This document shows positions 16,015 to 24,620 of a DNA stretch of 64,000 nucleotides, piece after piece. Made by a program: the position numbers and the translations under genes. The notes under the pieces are model-generated. The model did not search any database, was not told the DNA's origin, and was given only the letters and a program-made list of their open reading frames with translations. How positions within the stretch are numbered: position 1 is the stretch's first letter; the number at the start of each line of letters is the position of its first letter. Location of the stretch: positions 124,001 to 188,000 of the forward strand of contig JAFABI010000090.1 in the NCBI GenBank assembly GCA_023426125.1, given 5' to 3'. Source of the stretch: Bacillota bacterium. Lineage in GTDB: Bacteria; Bacillota; Clostridia; Acetivibrionales; DTU013.

Positions 16015-17262
16015 ATGAGTAAGGCGGACGAGAAAATCAATGCGCAGGAGAATATCACAGGAAGCTATGCCGTAGACGACGGAGTACGGTTGAAGGTGCC
16101 TTATTCCTTCTTCGGGAGTATTTTTGACGAGGAAGAGGAAAAAGCCGTCCTTGCGGCAATGAAGCAGGATACTTTGACCACCGGCCCGCAGGTAAAAACA
16201 TTTCAGGATGATTTCGCAAAGTACACGGGGACAAAATATGCATTTGCAGTTTCCAACTGTACGACAGCGATGCATGTATGCTCACAGGTCATTGGACTGA
16301 GGCCGGGAGATGAGGTCATCGTCACGCCCAACACTTTTATCGCCACATCCCTGGTTATCTTGAAGGAAGGGGCGACACCGGTCTATGCCGATATTGATCC
16401 CAGAACCTTCAATATCGATCCGGCAGAAGTGGAGAAGAAGGTCACCAACCGGACCAAAGCTATCTATGTCGTCCATTACGGCGGGCAGATGGTAGATATG
16501 GACCCCATCATGGAGATTGCAAGGAAATACCATCTGGTTGTGCTGGAAGACTGCGCCCACACGGCCGGCGCCGAGTATAAGGGCAGGAAGGCCGGCTCCA
16601 TCGGCGATTTCGGATGCTTCAGCTTCCATTCCTTAAAGAACATGACAACCCTGGGAGAGGGAGGCATGATCACCTGCAATAACGACAGGTATGCGGAAGG
16701 CATTGAAAAGCTCAGGTGCATGAATCTTGACCATTGGAAAAACCAGAAGGATTACTGGATTCCGTCGCACTTTGATGTGGTGGACTTTGACGGCAAGTGG
16801 GGCAATAACTACAGGATGAATGAGATCCAGGCGGCTGCAGGTATTGCGCAGCTTAAAAAGCTGGACAAATTGAATGAGAAGCGGACGGAAAACGGAAGGT
16901 ATATTACGGAAGGCATAAAGGGACTCAAGGGTGTCACTCCCGTATATGAGGATCCCAACTGCAAACACATTTACCATCTCTATACGGTGTGCATTGAAGA
17001 AAAGGAACTGGGAGCAAGCAGGGATGATTTTCTGAGGGTGCTGTACAAAGAAGAGGGGATCCAGGGGATACTCCATTACCAGCCTACCTATCACTTTACC
17101 GGCTTGAAAAAGATGGGCTATCCGCAGAACCTGTGCCCGATTGCCGAAGAGTTCTTCTATAAGAGGGAATTTAATACGCCGCACCATCCGAGACTGATAA
17201 AGGATGATCTGGACAATATTATTTCCGGCATAAGGAACACGGCCAAAAAAGTTGGAAAGTAA
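16015..17262 (+). CDS. DegT/DnrJ/EryC1/StrS-family PLP aminotransferase
   Basis: A 415-residue fold-type I aminotransferase. The cofactor-binding Asp179 lies in V-V-L-E-D-C-A-H, and the Schiff-base Lys208 in F-S-F-H-S-L-K-N-M. The family adds an amino group from glutamate or glutamine to a keto-sugar or keto-cyclitol. Relatives include NtdA (3-oxo-glucose-6-phosphate aminotransferase of kanosamine synthesis) and StsC (scyllo-inosose). A Gfo/Idh/MocA dehydrogenase, the enzyme type that would make the keto substrate, follows at 17679. Start and ribosome binding site (AGGGGG, 8 nt) are clear, and it has its own promoter. Confidence 0.92.
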   Translation: MSKADEKINAQENITGSYAVDDGVRLKVPYSFFGSIFDEEEEKAVLAAMKQDTLTTGPQVKTFQDDFAKYTGTKYAFAVSNCTTAMHVCSQVIGLRPGDEVIVTPNTFIATSLVILKEGATPVYADIDPRTFNIDPAEVEKKVTNRTKAIYVVHYGGQMVDMDPIMEIARKYHLVVLEDCAHTAGAEYKGRKAGSIGDFGCFSFHSLKNMTTLGEGGMITCNNDRYAEGIEKLRCMNLDHWKNQKDYWIPSHFDVVDFDGKWGNNYRMNEIQAAAGIAQLKKLDKLNEKRTENGRYITEGIKGLKGVTPVYEDPNCKHIYHLYTVCIEEKELGASRDDFLRVLYKEEGIQGILHYQPTYHFTGLKKMGYPQNLCPIAEEFFYKREFNTPHHPRLIKDDLDNIISGIRNTAKKVGK

Positions 17263-17678
17263 GCCCGGCCGGAAATATTAAACGCACTGCTTGACTAAGC
17301 AGCTTCAATTCGTAATTTGTCATTACTGTGAAACTCCTATCCTGTAGGGGTGCGCATTGCGCGTCCGCAAATGCAATCTACGTCAGCCAGCTACCGGACG
17401 GCCAATGGCTGCCCCTACAAACGAGTTTCCACACTGGTGGTGTGCCAAGCACGGTGACAAATTGCGAGCGACAGCGCGGCAATCTCATACCATCAAAAAA
17501 TGAGATTCCCAGGCCGCATGGGCGATCAGCCCACGTCGCTTCGCTTCTCGGAATGACATTAAAATCCTTAAATTGCGGAATGAAGCTAGCAGGAAAAGCT
17601 TGATTAAAGGTGGGGGAGATTCTCCACCTGAGGTTTCGGTTTAGTATTTGCTGAGCAATTCACAAAAAGGAGGGACGT
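17263..17678. repeat. Intergenic repeat cluster: family A composite and family B element
   Basis: No gene. 17344-17419 is a two-part GC palindrome beginning GTAGGGGTGCGCATTGCGCG and ending GGCCAATGGCTGCCCCTAC. 17452-17560 is a degenerate copy of the element whose arms read TGTCATTGCGAG and CTCGCAATGACA, here with internal AATCTCAT and ATGAGATT arms. An open frame crossing this area is only repeat sequence. Confidence 0.65.
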
Positions 17679-18719
17679 ATGAAGGTAAAATGGGGAGTGA
17701 TCGGTGCTGCGGGAATTGCGGACAGGAGGACGATTCCGGGAATAATGCTTGCCGGTAATGCCGAGTTGGTCTCGGTGATGGAAGTCAATATTGAACTGGC
17801 TGAAAAGATCAGGGCGAAATATGGTGCAAAAAGGGCGTATGACAATGCGGATGCGCTTATCGGCGACCCTGAGGTGGAGGCTGTATATATAGCCTCACCT
17901 GTTGTGTTTCATAAGGAACAGGCGTTGAAGGCTGCCCGGGCAAAAAAACATATTTTGCTGGAAAAGCCCGTGTCCCTGGCAGCTTCAGAGGGCGAAGAGG
18001 TGGAACGCCTGTGCCGTGCTGAAGGTGTAAGGGCTGCGGCAGGCTTTATGATGCGGTTTCATGCATATCATCAGAAGATGAAAGAGATCATTTCCAGTGG
18101 AAAGCTGGGAGCCGTAGTCTCCTGCAGGGCGCAGCTGACCTGCTGGTACCCTGAGATCCCGGGCGCCTGGAGGCAAAAGAAGGCTTCCTCCGGCGGAGGC
18201 GCCCTGATGGACATGGGCGTCCATTGCATAGACCTGATTCAGTATATCACCGGAAGCAAAGCCAGGAAGGTGGCTGCCTTCACCGGGACAAAAACCTTCG
18301 GGTATGAGGTTGACGATTCGGCTTCCGTCATATTTGAGACGGACAATGGCGCATACTGTTACGTGGAATCCAACTTCAACATACCGGATACGGCAGCCAG
18401 ATGCAGGCTTGAAATTTACGGAACCAAAGGGAGCATGCTTGCTGAAGGGACCATTGGGCAGGTGGAGGGAGGAAAGCTGGAACTGCTGCTTTCCGACGAC
18501 GGCCTGGAATATGCTGCCGAGCAGGAAAGGGCCGGTTCATCGTCTTCTGATGTGAGAGCCGTATTTGGCAACATGTATGCAAAGGAAATCGAAGCCTTTG
18601 GCCACTCGATCCTTACAGGGGATCAAATTGTTGTGCCGCTGGCAGACGCCCTTCAGGTGCAAAGGGTCGTAGAAGCCGCGTATTTATCTTCGGATACCGG
18701 AAGGTTTGTAGTTCTGTAA
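17679..18719 (+). CDS. Gfo/Idh/MocA-family oxidoreductase
   Basis: A 346-residue NAD(P)-dependent dehydrogenase. The dinucleotide-binding loop is G6-V-I-G-A-A-G-I-A, the E95-K96-P97 motif is intact, and the catalytic Asp/His pair is seen in L-M-D178-M-G-V-H182-C-I-D. The family oxidises or reduces sugar or cyclitol hydroxyls (inositol dehydrogenase, glucose-6-phosphate 3-dehydrogenase NtdC). Its place after a DegT aminotransferase suggests it makes the keto group that is transaminated, or the reverse in catabolism. Ribosome binding site AAGGAGGG with 7-nt spacing. A repeat-filled 416 bp separates it from the aminotransferase. Confidence 0.9.
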   Translation: MKVKWGVIGAAGIADRRTIPGIMLAGNAELVSVMEVNIELAEKIRAKYGAKRAYDNADALIGDPEVEAVYIASPVVFHKEQALKAARAKKHILLEKPVSLAASEGEEVERLCRAEGVRAAAGFMMRFHAYHQKMKEIISSGKLGAVVSCRAQLTCWYPEIPGAWRQKKASSGGGALMDMGVHCIDLIQYITGSKARKVAAFTGTKTFGYEVDDSASVIFETDNGAYCYVESNFNIPDTAARCRLEIYGTKGSMLAEGTIGQVEGGKLELLLSDDGLEYAAEQERAGSSSSDVRAVFGNMYAKEIEAFGHSILTGDQIVVPLADALQVQRVVEAAYLSSDTGRFVVL

Positions 18720-18746
18720 TACTTGAAGGAGAGGGGCGTGGTATAA

Positions 18747-19538
18747 ATGGCTTATTTTATGGAAACCATGACTGTCAAAGAAATGGAAGAGGCCATCAAA
18801 CAGACAAAGACCGTCATTATTCCCGTGGGAATCATGGAACAGCATGGTTACCATCTTCCATTGAGCACGGATGTATATAACGCAACGGAAGTTCCCAAAC
18901 GTGCAGGAGAGCGACTAAATGCAGTCGTAGCTCCGCCGGTTTCCTACTGTTACTCCGGCGGCGAGCTGGCCGGAACAGTAAATATCAGTCCGCAGGTGTT
19001 TTCACTGCTCATCATGGATATCTGCAGTGAATTTACCAGAATGGGCTTCTTAAATGTTGTTGTTCTTCTGGGACATGGAGGAACCGATAATAGAAAAGCA
19101 CTCATAAGCTCGCTTCAGATGTTCCTGAAGAGAAACAGCCATTTGAAGGACGTCACCATTTCTCTTGTGGAGTGCTGGGAACTCTCACCCATCTGGATGA
19201 GCTATTTCCGGATGGAGCCCGAGCATGATTTCCATGCGGGTGAAGTGGAGACGGCGCTGATGATGTACTGGAAGCCTGAGCTTGTAAAAGAAACCATTGT
19301 AATGGATGAGCCTTACATTTCCAGAATGATGCGGATGGACTGCGACTGGTTTGAGGTTGCCGAGAAAGACCCGGATCACAGGTTTATCATTCCCAGAACC
19401 TATCAAAGGAAGGAAATCAAGGTAGGCGTCATGGGATTCCCTGAACGGGCTACCCGGGAGCTGGGAGAGAAAATCTGCGGCGAGATGGTGGAGGGACTGG
19501 TTGAGTACATCGCATTTTTGAATGACAGGAAAAAGTAG
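18747..19538 (+). CDS. Creatininase-family amidohydrolase
   Basis: A 263-residue member of the creatininase family (PF02633). Expected metal ligands are present: E31 and H33 in G-I-M-E-Q-H-G, D42 in S-T-D-V, H110 in L-L-G-H-G-G-T-D-N, and E166/E168 following H163 in F-H-A-G-E-V-E-T. The family hydrolyses cyclic or linear amides (creatinine, and N-formyl or lactam intermediates in MftE, ArfB and similar pathways). It follows the dehydrogenase by 27 bp, so the two are probably cotranscribed. In the cluster it could open a lactam or release an acyl group from an amino-sugar, but this is inferred from context. Confidence 0.88.
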   Translation: MAYFMETMTVKEMEEAIKQTKTVIIPVGIMEQHGYHLPLSTDVYNATEVPKRAGERLNAVVAPPVSYCYSGGELAGTVNISPQVFSLLIMDICSEFTRMGFLNVVVLLGHGGTDNRKALISSLQMFLKRNSHLKDVTISLVECWELSPIWMSYFRMEPEHDFHAGEVETALMMYWKPELVKETIVMDEPYISRMMRMDCDWFEVAEKDPDHRFIIPRTYQRKEIKVGVMGFPERATRELGEKICGEMVEGLVEYIAFLNDRKK

Positions 19539-19612
19539 AGGCGCGCTGTTAGCGCGTCCGCAGAATGCAATCCGGGGCAATAAATACCGGGCGGCCAATG
19601 GCCGCCCTTAGG
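19539..19612. repeat. Dispersed GC-rich palindromic element (family A, composite copy)
   Basis: Starts at the stop codon of the creatininase gene. It has the same two-part architecture as 17344-17419: GGCGCGCTGTTAGCGCGTCC, then a shared AATGCAATC middle, then GGGCGGCCAATGGCCGCCC. Confidence 0.7.
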
Positions 19613-19686
19613 CTGTATGCTTTACAGCCAATGGCCCTATGCATCAAGCTTTTTCATACCAAGGACATAAAAATTCTGTGGCTTCC

Positions 19687-21210
19687 CTATGTCTTTTTGA
19701 TCGTTTTCAGCGCCGGGCCTTCGATGATGTCGCCCTCGTAGGTGAACCTGGAACCATGGCACGGGCAGTCCCACGACAGCTCCGCAGAATTCCACTTCAA
19801 TTCGCAGCCCAGATGGGTGCAGGCGGTATTGACCAGGTGCAATTTTCCCTTTTCATCCCGGTAAGCGCCCACTTTTTTGCCGTCAACTTCGGTAATTTTC
19901 CCTTCACCCGGCTGCAGATCCACTTCGGGCGGACTTATGTTCAAAATGCCTGAGACCAGGTTCTTTGCTACATCGGCATTTTCTACGACGAAATTTTTTG
20001 CCGCAGCCCCGGGATTGAAGCGCGAGGGATCGTACACAGGCGCCCATTGGCTGTTTCCCGTTAAGATCAGATCCCGGATGATCATAGCGGAGGCAGTGCC
20101 ATTGGTCATACCCCATTTTCCAAAGCCTGTCGCCACGAAAATGTTGTTCCTGTCGGAGGTGATGAATCCGGCATACGGCAGTTCATCCATGGTGGTGTAA
20201 TCCTGGGTGGACCACCGGTGAGTTATCTGCTTTACATCATAGGTGGCATAGGAGAAATCCCGGAGTATTTCATAATGGTGGAAGGTGTTTTCGCCGTGGC
20301 CGGTTTTGTGATGCTCGCCGCCAATGATGACAATTTCACCGTTTTCATCCGGCTGCGACCTGAAGGAACGGGCCGGATCCTCTGCGGTAATGAACATGCC
20401 TTCGGGAAATTTGTCTGAAATCCTGACTCCAAGAGCATAAGAACGCTCCGGATACAGTCTGGCAAAGTACAGGCCGTGTTTGTCATAAAACGGGTAATGG
20501 GAAGCCAGGATCACCCGGGACGCCGATATCGTATGGCCTTTGGACGTTATAATCCGGCAGGTGGCGCCTTCCTGCAGGTCCACTGCTTTGGTGTTTTCAA
20601 AAATATGGCTGCCTTCTCCGGGTATTTTTTCAGCTAAAGCCAGGAGATACTTACGCGGATGGAATTGAGCCTGATGGTCGAAACGCATTGCCGCCTTCAC
20701 AGTGAAAGGAAGAGGAATACTGTCAAGATATACGACCTTGATACCTGCGGCTTCTGCTGCTTTTACCTCATCCTCAATTTTTTTTACATATTCATCCATA
20801 AGGGTATATACATAGGCAGACTGATTACAGAAATCACACCGGATATTATTTTCTTCAATGATTCCGGCAATTGTCCTGATCGCCGCCTCGTTTGCCGAAG
20901 CATACTGCATGGCCTTCTCCCGGTCGAATTTGGAAACAATCCTGTCATAGATCAGGGAATGCTGGGATGTGATTTTCGCTGTCGTATGGCCTGTGGTCCC
21001 CTGTGCGATCCTGTCTGCGTCGATAACGGTTACCTTTATGCCTTCCTTTTTCAGAAAATAGGCAAGGGTAATTCCCACAAGCCCGCCTCCTACGATGGCA
21101 ATCTCCGTCTCAATGTCGTATTCCAAAGCAGGATAATCCGTAACCGGCGTTGTCGCCATCCAATAGGATTCCGGCAGCACAGGCAACCCTTTTTCCATTG
21201 TTGTATCCAT
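19687..21210 (-). CDS. FAD-dependent oxidoreductase with C-terminal Rieske domain
   Basis: A 507-residue protein with an N-terminal DAO-type FAD domain (I-A-I-V-G-G-G-L-V-G-I-T dinucleotide fold, residues about 37-48, then T-T-G-H-T-T-A-K). A C-terminal Rieske [2Fe-2S] domain follows, with C464-x-H466 and C482-x-x-H485; C469 and C484 are placed for the usual disulfide. This is the architecture of Bacillus YhfW-type proteins, whose substrate is not established. I start at 21210 because GGAGG lies 9 nt before that ATG; the upstream extension has no site. It is transcribed alone, toward the creatininase gene. Confidence 0.9.
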   Translation of the reverse strand: MDTTMEKGLPVLPESYWMATTPVTDYPALEYDIETEIAIVGGGLVGITLAYFLKKEGIKVTVIDADRIAQGTTGHTTAKITSQHSLIYDRIVSKFDREKAMQYASANEAAIRTIAGIIEENNIRCDFCNQSAYVYTLMDEYVKKIEDEVKAAEAAGIKVVYLDSIPLPFTVKAAMRFDHQAQFHPRKYLLALAEKIPGEGSHIFENTKAVDLQEGATCRIITSKGHTISASRVILASHYPFYDKHGLYFARLYPERSYALGVRISDKFPEGMFITAEDPARSFRSQPDENGEIVIIGGEHHKTGHGENTFHHYEILRDFSYATYDVKQITHRWSTQDYTTMDELPYAGFITSDRNNIFVATGFGKWGMTNGTASAMIIRDLILTGNSQWAPVYDPSRFNPGAAAKNFVVENADVAKNLVSGILNISPPEVDLQPGEGKITEVDGKKVGAYRDEKGKLHLVNTACTHLGCELKWNSAELSWDCPCHGSRFTYEGDIIEGPALKTIKKT

Positions 21211-21326
21211 AGTAAATAAACCTCCGCATAGCTTTTTTACTATGATGCGCAGAATATGGAAAATCATACATGAATAAGGCCTCAGTAATTGCTACTGAAG
21301 CCTTTTGCTGCCGGGTTACAGTATGA

Positions 21327-22121
21327 TCAATCCATTGGAGGAATCTGAGGGATTTCCGTATTCCGCTTGATGGAATTGATGGCTCCCCAGGTATAAACCG
21401 CAGAGATAAGATAGAAAACCAGTGTTGAAAGCAGGAAGGGAACTCCTGCAAAATCAAGGATGGTACCAATAATAAGAGATAAGGTCATCGAATACGCGCT
21501 TATGGCGAAAATATCCCTGTATGGCAGGTTGGTGTTCTTTACGGAATTGATGATTATGCCGATGATGCTGACAAAAAGCGCGCTTAAAAACCTGCCCGCA
21601 ATAATGAACGGAGGCAGGATGATAAATAAGAGCAGCATAAACCATTTTATCAGAGGGAGCATATTCTTAACGTCGGACCTGTCTAAGCTAATGCCCTGCA
21701 GCAGCGAAAAATCAGTGGCCTGCTGGTTTGCATAGTTTTTCTGTATCATTCTGTCCTGCAGAATCAGTATGGCGTTATCATAGCTGTCCAGGATGGATTC
21801 ATTGGTGCCGCCGGATGTATCGATGATGATGGTTGATCCGCCTTCGCCAATAATCAAAGGCATTTCCGCCTCTACGTCCAATTTTCCGTTTTGGAAGGTA
21901 AAATCGGGTATGGCGGTCTCTATGCCTTCAATCATCTCGTTGATCATTTTACTGGATAGCATCAGCGGCTGAATGATGCCGACCAGCCCGATGATCAGGC
22001 TGAGCAGAAGCAGATATACCACGGCTTTTCCGGTCTTTTGCCGGATAAAAAACCGATAGCTGTCAAAGCCCTTTATGCTGTAATAAACCTTTGTAAAAAA
22101 GTTTAACCGGGGTTCGTTCAT
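21327..22121 (-). CDS. DUF1189-family membrane protein
   Basis: A 264-residue protein with one transmembrane segment near residues 30-52, an external region of about 100 residues, and three or four C-terminal segments. The opening F-F-T-K-V-Y-Y-S-I-K-G-F-D-S-Y and the C-terminal A-I-S-A-Y-S-M-T-L-S-L-I-I are typical of DUF1189, a family related in fold to sugar-permease subunits. No function is known. Ribosome binding site GGAGGTAAAGT before ATG is good. It lies upstream of the Rieske flavoprotein on the same strand, 116 bp apart, and may be cotranscribed. Confidence 0.85.
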   Translation of the reverse strand: MNEPRLNFFTKVYYSIKGFDSYRFFIRQKTGKAVVYLLLLSLIIGLVGIIQPLMLSSKMINEMIEGIETAIPDFTFQNGKLDVEAEMPLIIGEGGSTIIIDTSGGTNESILDSYDNAILILQDRMIQKNYANQQATDFSLLQGISLDRSDVKNMLPLIKWFMLLLFIILPPFIIAGRFLSALFVSIIGIIINSVKNTNLPYRDIFAISAYSMTLSLIIGTILDFAGVPFLLSTLVFYLISAVYTWGAINSIKRNTEIPQIPPMD

Positions 22122-22296
22122 ACTTTACCTCCATAACATATCTAAAAACAACTCGATCCTTCTTACCTATTATACTATATACGGTTATATTTTCAAAGGG
22201 TTTCCCGATATCCTGATATTATAAAAAAAATCATGCTACAAAATGAAAAGAATGCGAACTTATTGACGGAATTAGGAAATGTCCCCTAACTCCGAA

Positions 22297-22362
22297 CGGA
22301 CGCGCTATGCGCGCCCTACAGTCGATTAACATCCTCGTGTCAATGTACCTGTCCCCTTGACA
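22297..22362. repeat. 66-bp direct repeat, copy 1 (contains family A core)
   Basis: Begins GGACGCGCTATGCGCGCC, runs through TACAGTCGATT and ends TGTACCTGTCCCCTTGACAT. A second copy with about 90 percent identity by eye lies at 22534-22601. Confidence 0.75.
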
Positions 22363-22390
22363 TTCCCGAACCAAGATAGACAGCTCCCCG

Positions 22391-22492
22391 CTGTCATTGC
22401 GAGGAGCTGTGCGACGCGGCAATCTCAACTTCCAGCAAGGATAGCATCATTGAGATTGCTTCACTCCACTTACGCTCCGCTCGCAATGACAG
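22391..22492. repeat. Dispersed TCATTGCGAG palindrome (family B)
   Basis: Perfect 13-bp end arms (CTGTCATTGCGAG at 22391-22403 and CTCGCAATGACAG at 22480-22492) plus inner arms GCAATCTCAA and TTGAGATTGC. Shorter or worn copies occur at 17452-17560, 24236-24283 and 30862-30942. This type of element is seen in many bacterial genomes. Confidence 0.75.
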
Positions 22493-22533
22493 GGTGTCAA
22501 GGGGTGTCAACAACCCCGTCTCCTTGACACCCC

Positions 22534-22638
22534 CGGACGCGCAATGCGCGCCTCTACAGTCGATTTACGTCCTTATGTCAGTGTACCTGTCCCCTTGACA
22601 TGACAAGGTGGATATGTCAAGGGGACAGGTACATTGAC
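22534..22638. repeat. 66-bp direct repeat copy 2 joined to a long inverted repeat
   Basis: 22534-22601 repeats 22297-22362. Its last 25 bp (22577-22601) pair with 22614-22638 to give a hairpin of about 24 bp with few mismatches. The remaining sequence to 22800 has no gene. Confidence 0.7.
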
Positions 22639-22810
22639 ACATGACATACTGTCCTGTTAGTGCATAAAATCTTAACTGATGTGTACTACTTTAAAAATTT
22701 ATTGTATCCTTCCGTTGATTAAAAATGGCTGCAAGGGTATAATACACTAAAGAATATAACGAGGCGACCAAAATATCCAACCACCTCTATAGGTGGTGGG
22801 TACCGAATTG

Positions 22811-22893
22811 GGTTTCAGGCGGTGAGCATATCTCCCGCCTCGTTGAAACTCCGCTGCGGTAAGGAAATTTGTCTACAACCGACAAATTTCCTT
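22811..22893. repeat. Dispersed element with GAGCATATCTCCCGCC and TCGTTGAAAC (family D, copy 1)
   Basis: Contains GGCGGTGAGCATATCTCCCGCC (itself an inverted repeat), then TCGTTGAAAC, then a perfect 13-bp hairpin AAGGAAATTTGTC/GACAAATTTCCTT at 22861-22893. The same blocks in the same order occur at 52514-52605. The hairpin lacks a T-run, so it is not a standard terminator. I do not recognise the family. Confidence 0.5.
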
Positions 22894-22926
22894 TGAATTA
22901 GGTCGTTATAACGATATGGAGATCAT

Positions 22927-24090
22927 ATGGCCAGAATGCAGTTGATAGCAACTTCTACCTTCGGTATTGAAGCCGTGGTGGGCAGGGAGCTTCTAAAGCT
23001 GGGATATCAGGACCAGCATGTGGAAAACGGGAAAGTGACTTTTTCGGGGGATGAAAGCGCCATCTGCCGGACGAACCTATGGCTCAGGACGGCTGACCGG
23101 GTTCTTGTAAAAATGGGTGAATTTAAAGCTCTGACCTTTGAGGAGCTCTTCCAGCAAACAAAAGCATTGCCCTGGGAGGAATGGATACCTGAGGACGCCA
23201 GGTTTCCCGTTGACGGCAAGTCGGTAGATTCAAAACTGTCCAGCGTTCCCGACTGCCAGGCTATCGTCAAAAAGGCTGTAGTTGAAAAGCTGAAGCAGAA
23301 ATACCGGAAGGATTGGTTTGATGAATCGGGAGACCTTTACAGAATAGAAGTCGGTCTGTTGAAGGATATGGCTACCCTGACGATAGATACCACCGGAGCC
23401 GGATTGCACAAGAGAGGATATAGAAAGCTGGCCAGTGGCGCGCCTTTAAAGGAAACCCTTGCTGCGGCGATGATCATGATAAGCCGATGGAATCATGAAA
23501 GGGTACTGATCGACCCTTTTTGCGGTTCTGGCACCATCCCCATTGAAGCGGCTCTTATTGGAAGAAATGTGGCACCCGGGATAAAACGGCCGTTTACGGC
23601 CGAAACCTGGGGAAACATACCCCAGGGCCTCTGGAAGCAGGCCAGGGAGGAAGCGCATGACATGGTGCGAAAGGACTCCGAGCTTCGGATAAGTGGCTCC
23701 GATATTGACGACGAGGTAATGAGCCTGGCACGCTATCATGCAAGAGAGGCCGGCGTGGAAAAGGATATCCATTTACAGCGCATGCCCATGGCGGAGATAA
23801 GTTCAAGATTCAAATACGGATTCATTATTTGCAATCCGCCTTATGGCGAGCGCCTCGGAGAGGCCAGGGAAATCGAAAAGCTCTACAGGCAAATGGGTAC
23901 GGTATTCAAGGGACTTGACACATGGTCCCATTATGTGCTGACCTCCCATCCGCAATTTGAAAGCCTTTTCGGAAGACGGGCGGACAAAAAGCGGAAGCTT
24001 TATAACGGGAGAATCATGTGCAATTATTATCAGTTTTTCGGACCGCCACCGCCACGGCTGACAGGTACACAAGGCGAGGATGGTTCGTGA
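22927..24090 (+). CDS. THUMP-domain class I rRNA methyltransferase (RlmL/YpsC-like)
   Basis: A 387-residue protein. An N-terminal THUMP-type RNA-binding region (about 1-160) is followed by a Rossmann methyltransferase domain with D-P-F-C-G-S-G-T-I-P-I-E-A (SAM site) and the catalytic N-P-P-Y-G-E-R-L of N2-guanine methyltransferases. This matches the single-domain YpsC proteins of Firmicutes, which correspond to the N-terminal half of E. coli RlmL (23S rRNA m2G2445). Ribosome binding site is only moderate (ATGGAGATCAT). It is flanked on both sides by repeat-rich, gene-free DNA. Confidence 0.92.
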   Translation: MARMQLIATSTFGIEAVVGRELLKLGYQDQHVENGKVTFSGDESAICRTNLWLRTADRVLVKMGEFKALTFEELFQQTKALPWEEWIPEDARFPVDGKSVDSKLSSVPDCQAIVKKAVVEKLKQKYRKDWFDESGDLYRIEVGLLKDMATLTIDTTGAGLHKRGYRKLASGAPLKETLAAAMIMISRWNHERVLIDPFCGSGTIPIEAALIGRNVAPGIKRPFTAETWGNIPQGLWKQAREEAHDMVRKDSELRISGSDIDDEVMSLARYHAREAGVEKDIHLQRMPMAEISSRFKYGFIICNPPYGERLGEAREIEKLYRQMGTVFKGLDTWSHYVLTSHPQFESLFGRRADKKRKLYNGRIMCNYYQFFGPPPPRLTGTQGEDGS

Positions 24091-24620
24091 CTCGCATTAT
24101 AAAAAGAATGCGCACTAACTGGTAATAATCATTGTAGGGTGCCTGCGGTCCTGTAGGGGCGGCCATTGGCCGTCCGCCCAAGGTATCAACATGCGACAGG
24201 GATTTGTGTGAACTAAGCTGGATAGCTCCCCGGGTTGTCATTGCGAGTAGCCGCGCTCCCATTGTATTACGATCGCAATGACACTTCCGTAGGGGCGGAC
24301 AGCGGCCATTGGCCATATGCTCAGTAACTACAGGGTCATAAACTATTGACTACCATAGACTGCATACAAGCGAACGCGTAATGCGCGTCCCTACATTTGA
24401 CAGAGCCTGATGCTGGAATTTGTAGTCATGGCTGCCCGCTAACCCTAGAAAGCTCACATTAACATGCCTATATGCCTTCATAAATGACATACAAGAACCG
24501 TCCCCACTGTGTTCGCAATAAATAATTGCGCTGCGGCCGACAGCCCTACTTGACTAGTTCGGCTTTTATGCTATATTTATTAATAAGCTGATTTCGTAGA
24601 ACGGTAGAAAGGGTTGTCAA
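24091..24620. repeat. Gene-free region holding four short dispersed repeats
   Basis: Contains family A cores at 24151-24179, 24288-24317 and 24371-24395, and a family B mini-palindrome at 24236-24283 with 11-bp arms TGTCATTGCGA/TCGCAATGACA. A partial family C core (GAACCGTCCCCA) lies near 24487. I see no gene and no clear promoter for aroA. Confidence 0.65.

Noticed and set aside
17328..17603. Open frame of 91 codons
   Set aside because: It is made entirely of family A and B repeat sequence; similar translations arise wherever these repeats occur.
22811..22893. CRISPR-like TCGTTGAAAC ends
   Set aside because: Only one copy per locus, no regular spacing and no cas genes; no CRISPR array was seen anywhere in the window.
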